The translations under genes were made by a program, and so were the position numbers. Shown here piece by piece: positions 10,865 through 20,992 of a stretch of 64,000 nt of DNA. The DNA is from Gemmobacter sp. (GTDB lineage Bacteria > Pseudomonadota > Alphaproteobacteria > Rhodobacterales > Rhodobacteraceae). The stretch lies in the NCBI RefSeq assembly GCF_034676705.1, contig NZ_JAUCBS010000002.1:10001-74000 (forward strand), read 5' to 3'. The notes under the pieces were generated by a model. It did not search any database. It saw only the letters and a program-made list of their open reading frames with translations, and had not been told where the DNA came from. How positions within the stretch are numbered: the stretch's first letter is position 1; every line of letters starts with the position of its first letter.

Positions 10865-11680
10865 ATGTGCAATGCCTGCCTGATCGAAGATGTCAAACGT
10901 TCGATGCTGTCGCGCCGGTCGCTGTTCACCGGCGCCGCTGCCACCACCGCTGCCGTCATGGCCGCGGGCCTTGGCACCGCCCGCCCGGCACTGGCGCAAT
11001 CCTCGGGCCGGGTGCTGGACCTGACCCATGCCTATGATGACAAGTTCCCCACCTTCGACGGCAAGCCCGGCATCCTGTACGAGCCGGCGGTCAAGTTCGC
11101 CGAGTCCGGCTATCAGCTGTGGAAGCTGACGATCTGGGAACACACCGGCACCCATATCGACGCGCCGCTGCATTTCTCAAAGGACGGCGCATCGGTGGCC
11201 GATCTGCCGGTCGAAAGCCTGATGTGCCCGCTGTGTGTGATCGACCTCAAGGCCAAGGCCAAGGACGACCCCAACGCCATGGTAGAACCCGATGACATCA
11301 ACGCCTGGATTTCCGCCCATGGCGAAATTCCGGCCGGCGCCTGTGTGGCGATGAATTCGGGCTGGGCCGACAAGGTGGCAACCCCCGCCTTCCGCAACAC
11401 GCCGGACGAAAAATTCGCCTTCCCCGGCTTTTCCAAGGCCGCGACCGACCTGCTGGCCGATCTGGGCGCGGGCTGCATCGGGGTGGATACGCTGTCGCTC
11501 GATCCCGGCAATTCGGCCGATTTCGCGGTGCATTTCAGCTGGCTGCCCTCGGGGCGGTTCGGGATCGAATGCCTGGCGGGGCTGGATGCGGTGCCGGCCA
11601 GGGGCGCCACGATCTTTATCGGTGCGCCCAAGCACAAGCAGGGCACCGGCGGCCCGGCCCGCGTGATGGCCGTGGTCTGA
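10865..11680 (+). CDS. Tat-exported cyclase-family (kynurenine formamidase-like) metal hydrolase
   Basis: 271 residues. The metal-binding signature of the cyclase/kynurenine formamidase/isatin hydrolase superfamily is plain: HTGTHIDAPLHF (about residues 96-107). These enzymes use Mn2+ or Zn2+ to open cyclic amides or cleave formamides. A twin-arginine signal, SRRSLFTGAAATTAA (from residue 16), predicts export folded to the periplasm. It is preceded by a short leader with CNAC (residues 2-5). A shorter start at the internal Met 14 would drop that leader. It lies inside the urease cluster between ureB and ureC. The substrate is unknown; a compound that feeds ureido or amide nitrogen to urease is only a guess. 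Confidence 0.8.
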   Translation: MCNACLIEDVKRSMLSRRSLFTGAAATTAAVMAAGLGTARPALAQSSGRVLDLTHAYDDKFPTFDGKPGILYEPAVKFAESGYQLWKLTIWEHTGTHIDAPLHFSKDGASVADLPVESLMCPLCVIDLKAKAKDDPNAMVEPDDINAWISAHGEIPAGACVAMNSGWADKVATPAFRNTPDEKFAFPGFSKAATDLLADLGAGCIGVDTLSLDPGNSADFAVHFSWLPSGRFGIECLAGLDAVPARGATIFIGAPKHKQGTGGPARVMAVV

Positions 11681-11712
11681 TGCCAGGCCCCAACCCCTGA
11701 AAGGAACCCGCC

Positions 11713-12024
11713 ATGGTCCCCCCTTCCCCGCTTGGCTACCTGCGCCTTGGCCTGCAGATGGGCGTGATGATGACCGAAGCGCAAATGGTCATCGGCATGC
11801 GGATGCTGGGGCTGATGGGGCTGTGGCGGGTGTCGCCGGGTGAAAACGCCCGGATGATCACCGAAAAACTGGTGGCGGCGCAGCAGGCCGGGCTTGCCGC
11901 CACCCGCGCCACCCTGGCCGGCAAGCCGCCCGAGGTGGCCGCCGCCAAGGCCCTGCAACCCGTGCGCCGCCGCACCCGATCCAACGTCATCCGTCTGGCC
12001 CGCAAGGGGCCGGGCAAGCCCTGA
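11713..12024 (+). CDS. small conserved-looking protein inside the urease cluster
   Basis: 103 residues, function unknown. It starts after an AAGGAAC site, 32 bases after the cyclase gene, and ends 10 bases before ureC. The first half is methionine-rich and hydrophobic (LQMGVMMTEAQMVIGMRMLGLMGL), amphipathic rather than clearly transmembrane. The second half is alanine-rich and helical, with a basic end (VRRRTRSNVIRLARK). The pattern recalls phasin-like or coiled helical proteins. Codon use and spacing match the operon, which is the main reason to call it real. Confidence 0.65.
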   Translation: MVPPSPLGYLRLGLQMGVMMTEAQMVIGMRMLGLMGLWRVSPGENARMITEKLVAAQQAGLAATRATLAGKPPEVAAAKALQPVRRRTRSNVIRLARKGPGKP

Positions 12025-12034
12025 GGTTCCCGCC

Positions 12035-13777
<1,743 letters not shown>

Positions 13778-13784
13778 TGCATCA

Positions 13785-13846
13785 TCTTGCCGCAAATACC
13801 CCGGGGGGCGCCGTGCGGCACGCACGGCCGGGGGGCAGGGCCCCCC
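13785..13846 (+). repeat. dispersed intergenic element, copy A, with GC hairpin
   Basis: Eight bases after the ureC stop comes CTTGCCGCAAATACCCCGG, one of six copies of this element in the window. About 20 bases beyond it is GGGGGGCAGGGCCCCCC (13830-13846), a 6-bp stem that is identical, on the other strand, to a hairpin beside copy E. It sits inside the urease transcript, so it may act as a partial terminator or a 3'-end stabiliser. Confidence 0.6.
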
Positions 13847-13921
13847 GTCCACCGCTGGACCGGGCGCCCCGGCTGTGGCAAGCTGACCCAAGGGGGAGGC
13901 GCCATCCAGCCGGGGGCCGCC

Positions 13922-14149
13922 ATGCCAAACCGCCTGTCGCCTGCCAATTCCCGCCTCAGCCCTGCGCAATCCGCCCGGCTGGACCTGTTCCTTGCCTCGC
14001 ACGGCATGGGCTGGAACCCGGCGCTGGACCGCCCCGTGCGCGAGGCTGCGTTCGCCCGGCTCGACACCCTGCCCGATGCGGCGCTGGCCGCCATGGGCCT
14101 CAGCCGCGATACCCTGCCGGCCCATGTCTACCGCGATCTCCTCACCTGA
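13922..14149 (+). CDS. small hypothetical protein between ureC and ureE
   Basis: 75 residues from ATG 13922; function unknown. No clear membrane segment or signal peptide. The C-terminal half, AFARLDTLPDAALAAMGLSRDTLPAHVYRDLL, has the short 'leucine-x-x-MGLSRDxLP' helix pattern seen in some DUF1127-like small proteins, but I would not name it on that alone. It ends 8 bases before ureE and shares the operon's codon use. The open frame continues upstream into GC-rich intergenic sequence, so the start is not certain. Confidence 0.55.
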   Translation: MPNRLSPANSRLSPAQSARLDLFLASHGMGWNPALDRPVREAAFARLDTLPDAALAAMGLSRDTLPAHVYRDLLT

Positions 14150-14157
14150 AGGCCCCC

Positions 14158-14628
14158 ATGTCCCTGCCCACCGTCCGCCGGCTGCTGTCCGCCGCCCCGC
14201 CGAAAACCCATGATACCGTGATCCTCGATTATGACGGCCGCCTGATCCGCCGCCGCCGCCTTGTCACCACCTTCGGCAAAAGCTTCCTCGTCGATCTGGA
14301 AAGCCTGACCAACCTGGACGACCACTGGGGGTTCGAACTGTCGGACGGCACCACGGTGCAGGTCCGGGCGGCGGATGAGGATCTGGTGGAAATCACCGGC
14401 AACCTGCCGCGCCTCGCGTGGCATATCGGCAATCGCCACACGCCCTGCCAGATAGAGCCCACCCGCCTGCTGATCCGCCGCGACCATGTGATCGAGGGCA
14501 TGCTGACGCTACAGGGCGCCACCTTGCGCATGGTGTCCGAACCCTTCACCCCCGAAGGCGGCGCCTATGGCCATGGCCGCACCATGGGCCACGACCACGG
14601 CCCCCATGACTTCGGCCACGCGCACTAG
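14158..14628 (+). CDS. ureE: urease accessory nickel metallochaperone UreE
   Basis: 156 residues from ATG 14158. UreE dimers carry Ni2+ to the UreDFG-urease complex. The N-terminal peptide-binding domain (DYDGRLIRRRRLVTTFGKSF) and C-terminal metal domain (AWHIGNRHTPCQIE) are both present. The protein ends in a histidine-rich tail (MGHDHGPHDFGHAH), the usual nickel-storage extension. One base separates its stop from ureF. Confidence 0.95.
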   Translation: MSLPTVRRLLSAAPPKTHDTVILDYDGRLIRRRRLVTTFGKSFLVDLESLTNLDDHWGFELSDGTTVQVRAADEDLVEITGNLPRLAWHIGNRHTPCQIEPTRLLIRRDHVIEGMLTLQGATLRMVSEPFTPEGGAYGHGRTMGHDHGPHDFGHAH

Positions 14629-14629
14629 C

Positions 14630-15262
14630 ATGCAGCCCGGCCTGCTCACCCTGGTACAATGGCTGTCCCCGGCCTTTCCGACCGGGGCCTTCGCCTGTTC
14701 CCACGGGCTGGAAACCGCCATCGCCGATGGCCGGCTGGCCGATGCGGCCGCCGTGCAGGACTGGCTTTCGACGCTGCTGCGGCATGGCACCGGCTGGCAG
14801 GATGCGGTGCTGCTGGCGCAGGGGTTGCGGGGCGGCCACCTTGACCAGCTGTCCGACCTGGCCCGCGCCCTTGCCGGCAGCGCCGAACGGCTGGCCGAAA
14901 CGATGGATCAGGGCACCGCCTTTGCCCGCACCGTCGCCCATGTCACCGCCCGCCCGCTGCCCCCCCGCCCCCTGCCGCTGGCCGTGGCCGAGGCCGCGGC
15001 ACCGCTGGCCCTGCCGGTGGCCGATGCGGTGGCGCTCTATCTCCATGCCTTCGCCTCCAACCTCGTCACCATTGCCGTGCGCGCCGTGCCGCTGGGCCAG
15101 TCGCAGGGTCAGGCCATCCTGACCGCCCTGCACCCGGCCATCATCGCACTGGCACAACGCGCCGCCACCGCCACGCCAGAGGATCTGGCCAGTTCCGCCT
15201 TTGCCGCCGATCTGGCCGCAATGGCCCATGAAACCCTGCAACCAAGGCTTTTCCGCACATGA
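14630..15262 (+). CDS. ureF: urease accessory protein UreF
   Basis: 210 residues from ATG 14630. UreF works with UreD and gates UreG GTPase activity during nickel insertion. It begins MQPGLLTLVQWLSPAFPTGAFACSHGLE, where the SPAFPTGAFxxSHGLE motif is the family hallmark. It is all helical. The start directly follows the ureE stop, and the stop overlaps ureG as ATGA, so the last three genes are translationally coupled. Confidence 0.95.
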   Translation: MQPGLLTLVQWLSPAFPTGAFACSHGLETAIADGRLADAAAVQDWLSTLLRHGTGWQDAVLLAQGLRGGHLDQLSDLARALAGSAERLAETMDQGTAFARTVAHVTARPLPPRPLPLAVAEAAAPLALPVADAVALYLHAFASNLVTIAVRAVPLGQSQGQAILTALHPAIIALAQRAATATPEDLASSAFAADLAAMAHETLQPRLFRT

Positions 15263-15876
15263 CCACCCATGGCCCCCTGCGCGTCGGCATCGGCGGCCCC
15301 GTCGGCGCCGGCAAGACCAGCCTGACCGAACAGCTTGCCCGCGCCCTTGCGCCCCGCTGTTCCATGGCCGTCATCACGAACGACATCTACACCCGCGAGG
15401 ATGCCGATTACCTGATGCGCGCCCAGGTGCTGCCGGCCGGCCGCATCCGCGGCGTCGAAACCGGCGGCTGCCCGCATACCGCCATCCGCGAGGATGCCAG
15501 CATCAACCTGGCCGCCGTGGCCGATCTGAACCGCGCCTTCCCGGATCTCGACCTGATCCTGATCGAATCCGGCGGCGACAATCTGGCCGCCACCTTTTCG
15601 CCGGAACTGGCGGACCTGACGATCTATGTCATCGACACCGCCGCCGGCCAGGACATCCCGCGCAAGAGGGGGCCGGGGCTGACAAAATCCGACCTGCTGG
15701 TGGTCAACAAGACCGATCTGGCGCCCTATGTGGGGGTCGATCTTGCGCTTCTCGAACACGACACCCGCAGCGCGCGCGGCACCCGCCCCTATGTGCTGGC
15801 ACAGGTGAAATCCGGCCGGGGCATCGCCGAAATCGTGGCCTTCCTCGAAACCGAAGGCGGGCTGACGCTCGGCTGA
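15259..15876 (+). CDS. ureG: urease accessory GTPase UreG
   Basis: 205 residues. SIMIBI-class GTPase whose GTP hydrolysis drives nickel delivery to urease. P-loop GGPVGAGKTS is at residues 12-21, the nickel-binding CPH motif lies in GVETGGCPHTAIREDAS, and VVNKTDLAPYVG is the guanine-specificity region. Complete and of normal length. It ends the cluster; copy B of the dispersed element follows 8 bases after the stop. Confidence 0.97.
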   Translation: MTTHGPLRVGIGGPVGAGKTSLTEQLARALAPRCSMAVITNDIYTREDADYLMRAQVLPAGRIRGVETGGCPHTAIREDASINLAAVADLNRAFPDLDLILIESGGDNLAATFSPELADLTIYVIDTAAGQDIPRKRGPGLTKSDLLVVNKTDLAPYVGVDLALLEHDTRSARGTRPYVLAQVKSGRGIAEIVAFLETEGGLTLG

Positions 15877-15884
15877 CCCATCAG

Positions 15885-15917
15885 CCTTGCCTTTTTCCAA
15901 ATACCCGCCCGCGGCAG
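15885..15917 (+). repeat. dispersed intergenic element, copy B
   Basis: Reads CCTTGCCTTTTTCCAAATAC followed by CCGCCCGCGGC. It starts 8 bases after the ureG stop in the sense direction. A GC-rich stem (GCGCGC / GCGCGC with a 5-base loop) follows within 20 bases. It is the closest match to copy D, which sits next to the Hint-domain genes. Confidence 0.6.
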
Positions 15918-16007
15918 GCGCGGCGCGCGGAACGCGCGCCGCCCGGCCCAAGGCCCCTGCGGGCCCTTCAGGGCACGCAGGGGGTGCGGGAGCAGCCCTT
16001 GAATGCA

Positions 16008-16034
16008 AAAGGCCCCGCAGATCGCGGGGCCTTT
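16008..16034 (-). terminator. Rho-independent terminator, pntB 3' end
   Basis: Perfect 11-bp stem AAAGGCCCCGC / GCGGGGCCTTT with a 5-base loop. It lies 20 bases past the pntB stop and 130 bases past ureG. The flanking A and T runs let it work in both directions between the two converging operons. Confidence 0.85.
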
Positions 16035-16053
16035 CCACAGTTTCAAGCCCGGA

Positions 16054-17499
16054 TCACTCGATCATCGGCAGCAGATGGTCGACCGACTTCTTGGCATCGC
16101 CATAGAACATCCGCGTGTTGTCCTTGTAGAACAGCGGGTTCTCGATCCCCGAATAGCCGGTGCCCTGGCCGCGCTTGGACACGAACACCTGCTTGGCCTT
16201 CCAGACCTCCAGCACCGGCATGCCGGCGATGGGCGAATTCGGATCCTCTTGCGCGGCCGGGTTCACGATGTCGTTCGAGCCGATGACGATGACCACATCC
16301 GTGTCCGGGAAGTCCTCGTTGATCTCGTCCATCTCCAGCACGATGTCATAGGGCACCTTCGCCTCTGCCAGCAGCACGTTCATGTGCCCCGGCAGACGGC
16401 CGGCCACCGGGTGGATGGCAAAGCGTACGTTCTTGCCCTTGGCACGCAGCTTGCGGGTCAGTTCGCTGACCGATTGCTGCGCCTGGGCCACCGCCATGCC
16501 ATAGCCCGGAACGATGATCACCGAATCCGCATCGTTCAGCGCCGCCGCCACGCCATCGGCGTCGATGGCGATCTGTTCGCCGGTCACTTCCATCGCCGGC
16601 CCCGTGGTGCCGCCAAAGCCGCCCAGGATGACGCTGATGAACGACCGGTTCATCGCCTTGCACATGATGTAGGACAGGATCGCACCCGAAGACCCCACCA
16701 GCGCGCCCACCACGATCAAGAGGTCGTTCGACAGCGAAAACCCGATCGCCGCCGCCGCCCAGCCCGAATAGCTGTTCAGCATCGACACCACCACCGGCAT
16801 GTCGGCGCCGCCGATGCCCATGATCAGGTGATAGCCGATGAAGAACGCCAGCAGCGTCATGGCGATCACCGCCCAGGTGCCCGCGCCGTTCAGATACAGC
16901 GCCAGCAGCACCAGCGAGCCGATGGCGGCGCCCGCGTTCAGCACATGGCCGCCCGGCAGCTTCTTGGCCTTGCCATCCACCTTGCCGGCCAGCTTGCCAT
17001 AGGCGATCACCGATCCGGTAAAGGTCACCGCGCCGATGAACACGCCAAGGAAGGTCTCGACCCGCAGGATGGCCCATTCCGCCGGCGTTTTCTCCAGCAC
17101 CTTCAGCGCAAAGCCGGTCAGCGCGTTCAGCCCGTCGGCATCGGCCCCAGCCTGCATCGCGGTAATGCGCGCCATCTCGATTTCGGTGTTGAAGCCGATG
17201 AACACCGCCGCCAGACCGACCAGCGAATGCATGGCGGCCACAAGCTGCGGCATTTCCGTCATCTGGACGCGCTGCGCGACGATCCAGCCGATCAGCCCGC
17301 CCGCGATGACCAGCACCAGCGACAGGATCCACAGCCCGTTGCCGGGCCCGACCAGCGTGGCGACAACCGCCAGCGCCATGCCGACGATGCCATACCACAC
17401 CGCTCGCTTGGCGCTTTCCTGCCCCGAAAGCCCGCCCAGCGACAGGATGAACAGCACCGCTGCAACGACGTAAGCCGCCGTGGTAAATCCGTATTCCAT
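16054..17499 (-). CDS. pntB: NAD(P) transhydrogenase beta subunit
   Basis: 481 residues. Inner-membrane proton-translocating transhydrogenase; uses the proton gradient to make NADPH from NADH. The N-terminal two thirds carry the beta-subunit helices (domain II), and the C-terminal domain III binds NADP(H), with IVPGYGMAVAQAQ marking its nucleotide fold. ATG 17499 has a strong AAGGAGG site; an in-frame start 33 bases upstream does not. It follows pntA by 10 bases in one operon. Confidence 0.96.
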   Translation of the reverse strand: MEYGFTTAAYVVAAVLFILSLGGLSGQESAKRAVWYGIVGMALAVVATLVGPGNGLWILSLVLVIAGGLIGWIVAQRVQMTEMPQLVAAMHSLVGLAAVFIGFNTEIEMARITAMQAGADADGLNALTGFALKVLEKTPAEWAILRVETFLGVFIGAVTFTGSVIAYGKLAGKVDGKAKKLPGGHVLNAGAAIGSLVLLALYLNGAGTWAVIAMTLLAFFIGYHLIMGIGGADMPVVVSMLNSYSGWAAAAIGFSLSNDLLIVVGALVGSSGAILSYIMCKAMNRSFISVILGGFGGTTGPAMEVTGEQIAIDADGVAAALNDADSVIIVPGYGMAVAQAQQSVSELTRKLRAKGKNVRFAIHPVAGRLPGHMNVLLAEAKVPYDIVLEMDEINEDFPDTDVVIVIGSNDIVNPAAQEDPNSPIAGMPVLEVWKAKQVFVSKRGQGTGYSGIENPLFYKDNTRMFYGDAKKSVDHLLPMIE

Positions 17500-17509
17500 T
17501 GCGGCCTCC

Positions 17510-19084
17510 TTACGACTTCTGGAACATGGCAAGCATCCGGCGCGTCACCATGAACCCGCCGAAGATGTTGATGCCGGCCATGAACACCGACAGCGCGGCC
17601 AGCACGATCACCAGCCACGAGCCCGAGCCGATCTGCATCAGCGCGCCCAGGATGATGATGGACGAAATGGCATTGGTCACCGCCATCAGCGGGGTGTGCA
17701 GCGAATGCGAGACGTTCCAGATCACCTGGAAGCCGACAAAGCACGACAGCACGAAGACGATGAAGTGCTGCATGAAGCTGGCCGGGGCAAACAGGCCCAC
17801 CACCAGCAGCAGCACGCCGCTGACGCCCAGCAGGGTGAACTGGTTGCGGGTCTGCGCCTTGAACGCGGCGACTTCCTGCGCGCGTTTTTCCTCGGGCGTC
17901 AGCTCCTTGGCCTTTTCCTTGGGCTTTTGCGCCGCGATGGCCGCGATCTTGGGTGGCGGCGGCGGGAAGGTGATGGCGCCGTCCTTGGCCACGGTCGCGC
18001 CGCGGATCACGTCATCTTCCATGTTGTGGAGGATGACGCCATCCTTCTTGGGCGTCAGATCCGTCATCATATGGCGGATGTTGGTGGAATACAGGGTCGA
18101 GGCCTGCGCCGCCATCCGGCTGGGGAAATCGGTATAACCCACGATGGTCACGCCATTGTCGGTCACGATCTTCTGGTCGGGCACCGTCAGGTCGCAGTTG
18201 CCGCCGCGTTCGGCCGCAAGGTCGACGATGACCGATCCGGGTTTCATCATGCGGACCATGTCCTCGGTCCACAGCTTGGGCGCGGGCCGGCCGGGGATCA
18301 GGGCGGTGGTGATGACGATATCAACTTCGGGCGCCAGCTCGCGGAACTTCTTCAGCTGCGCTTCGCGGAATTCCGGGCTGGAGGGGGCGGCATAGCCCCC
18401 CGTCGCCGCGCCATCGGTCTGGGCTTCGGCAAAGTCCAGGTAGACGAATTCGGCGCCCATCGATTCGATCTGTTCGGCCACTTCGGGCCGCACGTCGAAG
18501 GCCAGCGTGATGGCGCCCAGCGAGGTCGAGGTGCCGATGGCCGCCAGGCCCGCCACGCCCGCACCCACGATCAGCACCTTGGCCGGGGGCACCTTGCCCG
18601 CCGCCGTCACCTGGCCGGTGAAGAAGCGGCCGAAGTTGTTCCCCGCCTCGATCACCGCGCGGTAGCCGGCGATGTTCGCCATCGAGGACAGCGCGTCCAT
18701 CTTTTGCGCGCGGGAAATCCGCGGCACCATGTCCATGGCCACCACGGTCGCGCCCGTCGCCCGCACCGCTTCCAGCAGCTCGGCGTTCTGGGCCGGCCAG
18801 AAGAAGGAAATCAGCGTCTGGCCCGGCCGCAGCAGCGCCACTTCGGGCGTTTCGGGACCACGCACCTTGACCAGAACGTCAGCGGCCTGCGCCACTGCCG
18901 CAGCCGAGGGCAGCACCTCGACCCCCGCCGCCGCATAGGCCGCGTCCGAGAAACCCGCCTTGGCGCCGGCCCCGGTCTCGATGCAGCATGTGTGACCCAG
19001 CTTGGCAAGTTGCAGGGCCGAGTCCGGGGTCATGGCCACCCGGTTCTCGCCCTCGAATATCTCTTTCAGAGCGCCGATCTTCAC
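17510..19084 (-). CDS. pntA: NAD(P) transhydrogenase alpha subunit
   Basis: 524 residues if translation starts at the GTG at 19084, giving M(V)KIGALKEIFEGENRVAMTPDSA, the conserved N-terminus. A GGAG site lies a few bases upstream, and upstream in-frame starts add a non-homologous, arginine/tryptophan-rich extension. The soluble NAD(H)-binding domain I occupies about residues 1-375 (VLIVGAGVAGLAAIGTSTSLGA is the Rossmann loop). About four helices near the C-terminus complete the membrane part. A proline-rich linker lies between. This is the single-chain alpha form, unlike the split PntAA/PntAB of some alphaproteobacteria. Confidence 0.95.
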   Translation of the reverse strand: MKIGALKEIFEGENRVAMTPDSALQLAKLGHTCCIETGAGAKAGFSDAAYAAAGVEVLPSAAAVAQAADVLVKVRGPETPEVALLRPGQTLISFFWPAQNAELLEAVRATGATVVAMDMVPRISRAQKMDALSSMANIAGYRAVIEAGNNFGRFFTGQVTAAGKVPPAKVLIVGAGVAGLAAIGTSTSLGAITLAFDVRPEVAEQIESMGAEFVYLDFAEAQTDGAATGGYAAPSSPEFREAQLKKFRELAPEVDIVITTALIPGRPAPKLWTEDMVRMMKPGSVIVDLAAERGGNCDLTVPDQKIVTDNGVTIVGYTDFPSRMAAQASTLYSTNIRHMMTDLTPKKDGVILHNMEDDVIRGATVAKDGAITFPPPPPKIAAIAAQKPKEKAKELTPEEKRAQEVAAFKAQTRNQFTLLGVSGVLLLVVGLFAPASFMQHFIVFVLSCFVGFQVIWNVSHSLHTPLMAVTNAISSIIILGALMQIGSGSWLVIVLAALSVFMAGINIFGGFMVTRRMLAMFQKS

Positions 19085-19381
19085 CTGCTCCGTCTCCCTG
19101 TCCTGTCGCGACACCTTACGTGGCGGCAAACCGCCGGATTCCTTGCGTGCCCACATAACATTGCGCAAGAATATTTCACAAGCCCACGCTGCACGGCAGC
19201 GCCACATCCCCATGGCATGGCGGCGCCCAGGGAACACCTGTTCATTTCGTCAGGCGGCAAACCACGGTCGCGCCTGCGTTCCATGGACGTGAATCCGCAA
19301 GGCCCGCCCCGTCTGCCGCAACGTCCGGGTTGATTGTGGCGCCCCCTGCGCCACACTCGGCCGGCAAAACGGGAGGATACC
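19085..19381. other. divergent intergenic region between pntA and the SDR gene
   Basis: 297 bases without a convincing gene. It must hold the promoters for pntAB (leftward) and the SDR gene (rightward). An AT-richer patch around 19150-19185 is the best place for the pnt promoter, but I cannot pick clear -35/-10 boxes. No hairpin or repeat stands out. Confidence 0.4.
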
Positions 19382-20137
19382 ATGCTGCAAGGACGCCACG
19401 CCCTGGTCACCGGAGGGGGCACCGGAATCGGCCTTGCCATCGCGCAGGCGCTGGCAGCACAGGGGGCGCAGGTCACCATCGCCGGGCGGCGGGCCGATGT
19501 GCTGGATCAGGCGGCGGCCACCGCGCCGGGCCTGCACCCGCTGGTAATGGATGTGGCCGACGAAAGCAGCGTGGTCGACGGCATCGCCGCCGCCGTTGCG
19601 GCGCGCGGGCCGATTTCCATCTGCATTCCCAACGCCGGCATCGCCGAGGGGCGGGCCCTGGGCAAGACCGACATGGATTTCTGGCGCCGGATGATGGCGA
19701 TCAACCTGGATGGCGCCTTTCTGACCATCCGCGAATGCCTGCCCGGCATGCGGCAGGTCGGCTGGGGACGAATCATCGCGATCTCCTCGATTGCCGGCAT
19801 TCGCGGGTTGAAGGGCGCGCCCGCCTATACCGCGTCCAAGCATGGCATGATCGGGCTGGTGCGCGGCCTGTCCGAGGATTTCCTGGGCAGCCAGATCACC
19901 TGCAACGCGGTCTGCCCGGCCTATACGGAAACCGATATCGTCACCTCGAACACCGTCTCCATCGCGCAGCGGGCGGGGATTTCGCAGGATCAGGCGCTGA
20001 ACCTGATGCTGTCGGCCAACCGGCATGGCCGCCTTGTTGCCCCGTCAGAGGTGGCCGAGGCGGTGCTGTGGCTGTGCGGGCCGGGGTCGTCCAGCCTGAA
20101 CGGCCAGACCATCGAGATTGCGGGCGGTCAGGTCTGA
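19382..20137 (+). CDS. short-chain dehydrogenase/reductase (SDR)
   Basis: 251-residue classical SDR, an NAD(P)-dependent oxidoreductase. Cofactor loop TGGGTGIG (residues 10-17), NAG at 84-86, catalytic Ser135/136, Tyr149 and Lys153 (YTASK) are all in place. CPAYTETDIV follows the active site. The overall look is of the 3-hydroxyacyl-CoA/3-hydroxybutyrate dehydrogenase-like branch, but the substrate cannot be assigned. A GGGAGG site precedes the ATG. It converges with the LytTR gene and overlaps its 3' end by 10 bases. Confidence 0.88.
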   Translation: MLQGRHALVTGGGTGIGLAIAQALAAQGAQVTIAGRRADVLDQAAATAPGLHPLVMDVADESSVVDGIAAAVAARGPISICIPNAGIAEGRALGKTDMDFWRRMMAINLDGAFLTIRECLPGMRQVGWGRIIAISSIAGIRGLKGAPAYTASKHGMIGLVRGLSEDFLGSQITCNAVCPAYTETDIVTSNTVSIAQRAGISQDQALNLMLSANRHGRLVAPSEVAEAVLWLCGPGSSSLNGQTIEIAGGQV

Positions 20138-20910
20138 TCCAGCCAGCCGCGCGCCTGCACCGCCGCCAGATGGGTGCGGCTGACCGGAACCTGCCCGCCG
20201 TCGGTCAACCGCAGCACCATCTTGGCCCCATCCCGCCCGCCACCGGCCACCGCCCGTGCCGCAACCCAGTGCGACCGATGCACCTGCAACCCGTCCACCC
20301 CATCCAGTTCCGCCAGCGCATCGGAAAAGCGCATCAGCAGGCTGGCCACGCCGGCCGCTGTCGCCACCTCGACATAGTGGTCACGCCCGGACACCCGCAG
20401 CACGGGCGCGCGCAGCCCTTCGGGCAGGCGGTCGGCCAGGCGTGGCAGGGCGGGGTCGGCAGGTGCCATGGGCAGGGCGGCCCGCGCGGCGGCCGGCGGC
20501 ACGGTTTCCAGCGCATGACGAAAGGCGCAGAACCCCATGGTCAGGCAAAAGACAAAGCCCGCAATCTCGACCAGCCCCGGGGGCACGATCAGATAGGCAT
20601 CGCCCGCCACCTCTGCCATGTGCCGCAGCACCGGCGCCAGGATCGCCACCGACAGGGCCGAGGTCACGGTGCCCCCGCGCCAGAAGTCCCGCAGTTGCCA
20701 GCGCGAATAGACCACGACGCGCACCGCAGTGGCCAGCACGATGGCCAGGGCCGTCAGACCCAGCCAGACGATCAGCCGCCGGGGCAGCGCGATCTGTTCA
20801 TAGCTGCCGAATGGCCCGGCCAATGCCATCATGGCCGTCATGAACCCCCAGGCGGCCAGCAAGACCGGCGACCGCAGGTTGGCGCGGACTTCGTCGAAAA
20901 AACCCTTCAT
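20128..20910 (-). CDS. membrane-bound LytTR-family transcription regulator
   Basis: 260 residues from ATG 20910; a TTG two codons earlier (20916) could also serve. The N-terminal half has about four membrane helices (LLAAWGFMTAMMALAG, LIVWLGLTALAIVLATAV, TSALSVAILAPVL, GLVEIAGFVFCLTMGF). The C-terminal half is a LytTR DNA-binding domain: VLRVSGRDHYVEVAT, then LDGLQVHRSHWV-type and VPVSRTHLAAVQ. Such proteins bind DNA while anchored in the membrane, without a response-regulator receiver domain. No cognate sensor or target is evident nearby; the converging SDR gene and the divergent thioesterase gene are candidates. Confidence 0.82.
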   Translation of the reverse strand: MKGFFDEVRANLRSPVLLAAWGFMTAMMALAGPFGSYEQIALPRRLIVWLGLTALAIVLATAVRVVVYSRWQLRDFWRGGTVTSALSVAILAPVLRHMAEVAGDAYLIVPPGLVEIAGFVFCLTMGFCAFRHALETVPPAAARAALPMAPADPALPRLADRLPEGLRAPVLRVSGRDHYVEVATAAGVASLLMRFSDALAELDGVDGLQVHRSHWVAARAVAGGGRDGAKMVLRLTDGGQVPVSRTHLAAVQARGWLDQT

Positions 20911-20992
20911 TTCCAATCGTTCGCTGCCCCTCGCCTGTCAACAGCTAGCATCGAACACAACCCTCGACAATGCAAAGCCCGGGACTTGAGAC

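Noticed and set aside
16003..19333. Long + strand open frames over pntB and pntA
   Set aside because: Antisense shadows of pntAB. The predicted products are Arg/His-rich with no domain, whereas the minus strand encodes complete transhydrogenase subunits.
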